Source: CAUZRD01 sp963582255 (GTDB taxonomy: Bacteria > Pseudomonadota > Alphaproteobacteria > Rhizobiales > TMED25). From it: a DNA stretch of 16,914 bases. A program made the position numbers and the translations under genes. The notes under the pieces are model-generated. The model made no database searches. It was not told where the DNA came from and saw only the letters and a program-made list of their open reading frames with translations. The stretch covers positions 1-16,914 of the forward strand of contig CAUZRD010000027.1 in the NCBI GenBank assembly GCA_963582255.1, given 5' to 3'. This document shows positions 14,730-16,914 of this stretch, piece after piece. The first letter of the stretch is position 1. Each line of letters starts with the position of its first letter.

Positions 14730-15644
14730 ATGCCAGCAACATTTAAAGGCGTAATGCAAAGCACGGTAACGCCGCTGAACGATGATTTTTCCCTTGATCT
14801 ATCGACCTTTGAGAAGGTGTTAGATTTTCATGTTAATACCGGTGCAACTGCGATCTCATGGCCACACCATAAAGCTGAATCCTTAAGCCTTACATTTGAG
14901 GAACGAAAGCTCTTTGCAGAAGTCGCGGTCAAAGTCGTCAATGGACGCGTCCCGGTTACTATACACGTCAGCTCACTGGCGGTCGAAGACACATTAGCCC
15001 TGGCCCGCCACGCAGAAGAGATTGGCGCCGATGGTATTTTAGCTATCACACCTTATGTGTGGGCGCCCACCACCAAATCGATCGAAGAGTATTTCACCAA
15101 GCTCTGCCAATCGATTGGGATCTCGGTCATTTCCTATAATTCACCAAGTTATTTGGCGGGTGTCGAGATTTCTGGTGAGTTAATGGCACGCCTGATTGAA
15201 AAACTGCCAAATTTTGTTGGCGTCAAGGAAGCTAGTTTTAATTCGGAAAAATTTGCTGAGATTGCTCGCATTGCCCTCCCAATACGACCAGATTTTGCGC
15301 TCGTTACCGGTGTGGAATTTCTTCTTCCGTCCGTTCCACTTGGAGGGGTTGGCTCTTATTCAGCCGCCGGATCAATCTGTCCGAATTTGTGTACCCAGTT
15401 GTGGGAAAGCTGCGTTGTCGGCGACTGGCCAAAAACGCGCGAAATTCAAATGAAAATGACGCGTATATGGCATCTGTTCAAAGACCAATACCCATCATCA
15501 CTTAAAGGTGGAATGGTCATAATGGGCCGACCAGTAGGGCCAACCCGAGCACCTCTACCGACAGCAAGTCGCGAGCGGCAGGACTATATTCGCACTCAAC
15601 TAGAAGAGATGGGAATCTTGGATAGTGAACCCCATGGTTGGTAA
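14730..15644 (+). CDS. Dihydrodipicolinate synthase family protein (DapA-like aldolase), catalytic residues present
   Basis: A 304-residue class I aldolase-type (beta/alpha)8-barrel protein of the DapA / N-acetylneuraminate lyase superfamily. Members cleave or form C-C bonds of 2-oxo acids through a Lys Schiff base. Seen: the N-terminal 'GVMQSTVTPLNDDFSLD' (7-23); Tyr136 in 'ISYNSP' (134-139); the Schiff-base Lys166 in 'FVGVKEAS' (162-169); and 'VTGVEF' further on. The substrate loop, GTTGE in true DapA, is 'PHHKAES' (45-51), so the protein is not lysine-biosynthetic DapA. It is followed 9 nt later by a same-length paralog. Both end in a similar P-x-G-W sequence. I infer a catabolic retro-aldolase or hydratase-aldolase releasing pyruvate or a related oxo acid. 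Confidence 0.92.
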   Translation: MPATFKGVMQSTVTPLNDDFSLDLSTFEKVLDFHVNTGATAISWPHHKAESLSLTFEERKLFAEVAVKVVNGRVPVTIHVSSLAVEDTLALARHAEEIGADGILAITPYVWAPTTKSIEEYFTKLCQSIGISVISYNSPSYLAGVEISGELMARLIEKLPNFVGVKEASFNSEKFAEIARIALPIRPDFALVTGVEFLLPSVPLGGVGSYSAAGSICPNLCTQLWESCVVGDWPKTREIQMKMTRIWHLFKDQYPSSLKGGMVIMGRPVGPTRAPLPTASRERQDYIRTQLEEMGILDSEPHGW

Positions 15645-15653
15645 AAGGAATTT

Positions 15654-16568
15654 ATGATGACATTTGAACCCGGCCTTATCCACGCGCCGCTCACACCGTT
15701 CACCGACAATGGTCGCATCAACTTTGACGACTATCTCCGTCTATTAAGTTTTCACGTCTCCCATGGCGCTGACTGTCTTGCTCTTCCAATGCACGTTGGC
15801 GAGGCGGTAAATATGTCAGACGCTGAGCAACGTAAGCTAATTGCATTCGCGTTGGAGAATATCGGCAACACTCCAGTGATAGCCCATGTTACCGACGCAG
15901 GAACTCAGATCGCCGCCGACCGCGCCGTATTCGCGGCCGAAAAAGGTGCACAAGCTATAGTCGCGACAACGCCCTATTACTGGACACCCCCCCAAAGCAT
16001 GCTGATCGAGCATTTTACACAGATTGCAGCGGCTACAAGTCTTCCATTCTATGTTCATAATGCCCCTGCCGATATGTCTGGAGTTAAGATCAACTTGGAC
16101 TTAGTTCTCAAACTCATCGACCGCGCGCCCAACTTCCTTGGCGTTATTGATTCCGGACTTGATTGGCAGTTTATGCTCGAACTCGTAACCGAGGCTCCGA
16201 AGCTTCGGCCTGAATTCCAACTCGTATCAGGCAATGAGTTTCTGGTCTCTGCCAGTGCCATTGGAGCAACATCCTGTCTCTCCACACTAGCTGCTATCAC
16301 TCCATTGCAGATGCGTAAGCTTTATGATGCCTGCAGAGCAGACCATTTGTTTGAAGCACGCAAAGTGCAAGAAGCTGTCGCCGAACTTTATCAGATTGTT
16401 AAGACGGGTGGGGTGGCCGCTCTGAAGGCTGCATCCAGCGCTATGAATCGTGACCTTGGTAGCCCTCGCCCCCCCCTATCTCGTTTAGGCGAAAGCGAAA
16501 CACGGAATCTTACCGCACAGATCTTAAGGGCTATCCCATCAGAAACTGAACCACGAGGTTGGGTGTAG
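15654..16568 (+). CDS. DapA-family paralog lacking the Schiff-base Lys and catalytic Tyr
   Basis: A 304-residue paralog of the preceding protein, co-linear without gaps over the catalytic region. Seen: 'IHAPLTPFTDNGRINFDDYL' (9-28), the loop 'PMHVGEAVNMS' (45-55) which keeps the GE of the family motif, and 'LVSGNEFLV' in the C-terminal half. At the Schiff-base position 'FLGVIDSG' has Ile165 where the partner has Lys, and 'FYVHNAP' has His135 where the partner has Tyr. The frame is otherwise intact and well conserved, so it does not look like a decaying gene. It may be a regulatory or structural partner in a mixed oligomer, or use a different mechanism. AAGGA lies 5 nt upstream of the ATG at 15654; the second ATG (15657) would fit the spacing even better. 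Confidence 0.92.
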   Translation: MMTFEPGLIHAPLTPFTDNGRINFDDYLRLLSFHVSHGADCLALPMHVGEAVNMSDAEQRKLIAFALENIGNTPVIAHVTDAGTQIAADRAVFAAEKGAQAIVATTPYYWTPPQSMLIEHFTQIAAATSLPFYVHNAPADMSGVKINLDLVLKLIDRAPNFLGVIDSGLDWQFMLELVTEAPKLRPEFQLVSGNEFLVSASAIGATSCLSTLAAITPLQMRKLYDACRADHLFEARKVQEAVAELYQIVKTGGVAALKAASSAMNRDLGSPRPPLSRLGESETRNLTAQILRAIPSETEPRGWV

Positions 16569-16570
16569 TA

Positions 16571-16914
16571 ATGTCAAAAACACCACATCAGAGTGACGTT
16601 CTCGTCATTGGCAGAGGAAATGCCGCGCTTTGCGCAGCAAACGCAGCGATCAATGAGGGTGCGAGCGTTACAATTTTAGAATCTGCACCAGAGGATGAAT
16701 CTGGTGGTAACAGTCGCTTCGCCGGCGGCGTCATGCGGTTTGCTTATGACGGAGGTGAGGATCTCGCCAAATTATGTGATCTACCTGACCAGGAAGTGAC
16801 TGATACGGAGTGGGATTCCAACACCGTCAACGAATTTTACGACGACCTCTACCGTCTTACCAACTATCGTTCTGATCCGGAGTTGAGCGAAATCCTAGTA
16901 ACTCAGAGTCTAGA
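16571..16914 (+). CDS. TcuA-like FAD-dependent dehydrogenase, C-terminus outside the window
   Basis: The first 114 residues of a flavoprotein of the FAD_binding_2 (fumarate reductase/succinate dehydrogenase-like) family. Seen: the Rossmann dinucleotide motif 'DVLVIGRGNAALCAANAA' (9-26), in which the usual GGG/GAG is GRG, the acidic strand end 'TILESAP' (34-40), and 'GGNSRFAGGVMRFAY' (45-59), followed by 'FYDDLYRLTNYRSDPEL'. The GRGNAAL and GGNSRF...MRFAY combination is what I recognise from tricarballylate dehydrogenase TcuA. It starts 2 nt after the DapA-like paralog and is part of that operon. It probably oxidises a C-C bond of a carboxylated metabolite. Tricarballylate itself is only one possibility. 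Confidence 0.8.
   Translation, partial: MSKTPHQSDVLVIGRGNAALCAANAAINEGASVTILESAPEDESGGNSRFAGGVMRFAYDGGEDLAKLCDLPDQEVTDTEWDSNTVNEFYDDLYRLTNYRSDPELSEILVTQSL

Noticed and set aside
14730..15644. Naming the first aldolase-like gene dapA
   Set aside because: Schiff-base Lys and Tyr are present, but the GTTGE substrate loop of lysine-biosynthetic DapA is PHHKAES, and the setting is catabolic.
16909..16914. TCTAGA at the very end of the window, as a possible cloning junction
   Set aside because: A six-base restriction site at an edge can occur by chance. No vector sequence is visible, and the reading frame of the TcuA-like gene runs through it.

Overview
This window looks like a catabolic gene block from a bacterium, most likely an alphaproteobacterium. 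The evidence is the style of the L,D-transpeptidase, the Mo-hydroxylase/CoxG operon and the CaiB/MaoC/acyl-CoA dehydrogenase set. By eye the base composition is a little under 50% GC, which would fit a marine lineage, but the species cannot be named from this sequence. Coding density is high. No rRNA, tRNA, CRISPR array, transposase, integrase, transporter or transcription-factor gene was seen.

Region 1 (1-6037, minus strand, read right to left) is one compact operon: a CoxG-like SRPBCC protein, the FAD (medium), 2Fe-2S (small) and Mo-pterin (large) subunits of a xanthine-dehydrogenase-family hydroxylase, an alpha/beta-hydrolase-fold protein with Gly where the Ser nucleophile should be, and a CocE/NonD-type hydrolase cut by the window edge. 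Gaps are short or the genes overlap (ATGA, TGATG). The large subunit lacks the AYxCSFR loop of true CO dehydrogenase, so it probably hydroxylates an organic, perhaps N-heterocyclic, substrate.

Region 2 (6038-7871) is a non-catabolic interruption: a gap of about 530 bp with inverted repeats, then an exported L,D-transpeptidase whose N-terminal part is a tandem repeat with an exact 129-bp period.

Region 3 (7872-14556, minus strand) holds two or three transcription units: Gfo/Idh/MocA oxidoreductase 2, then a 246-bp gap able to form alternative hairpins, then nitroreductase and Gfo/Idh/MocA oxidoreductase 1, then flavin reductase, acyl-CoA dehydrogenase, CaiB/BaiF CoA-transferase and MaoC hydratase. 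The last three could activate an acid as its CoA ester, desaturate it and hydrate it.

Region 4 (14730-16914, plus strand) is divergent from region 3. It holds two tandem DapA-family proteins, the first with the Schiff-base Lys and Tyr and the second lacking both, followed by the start of a TcuA-like FAD dehydrogenase. The divergent intergenic region has candidate promoters and a perfect 13-bp palindrome.

Taken together, the genes suggest breakdown of a small cyclic or carboxylated compound by Mo-dependent hydroxylation, hydrolysis, flavin- and NAD(P)-linked oxidations, retro-aldol cleavage and a CoA-thioester branch. The substrate is unknown. The most unusual items are the two active-site-deficient paralogs and the repeat-bearing transpeptidase.
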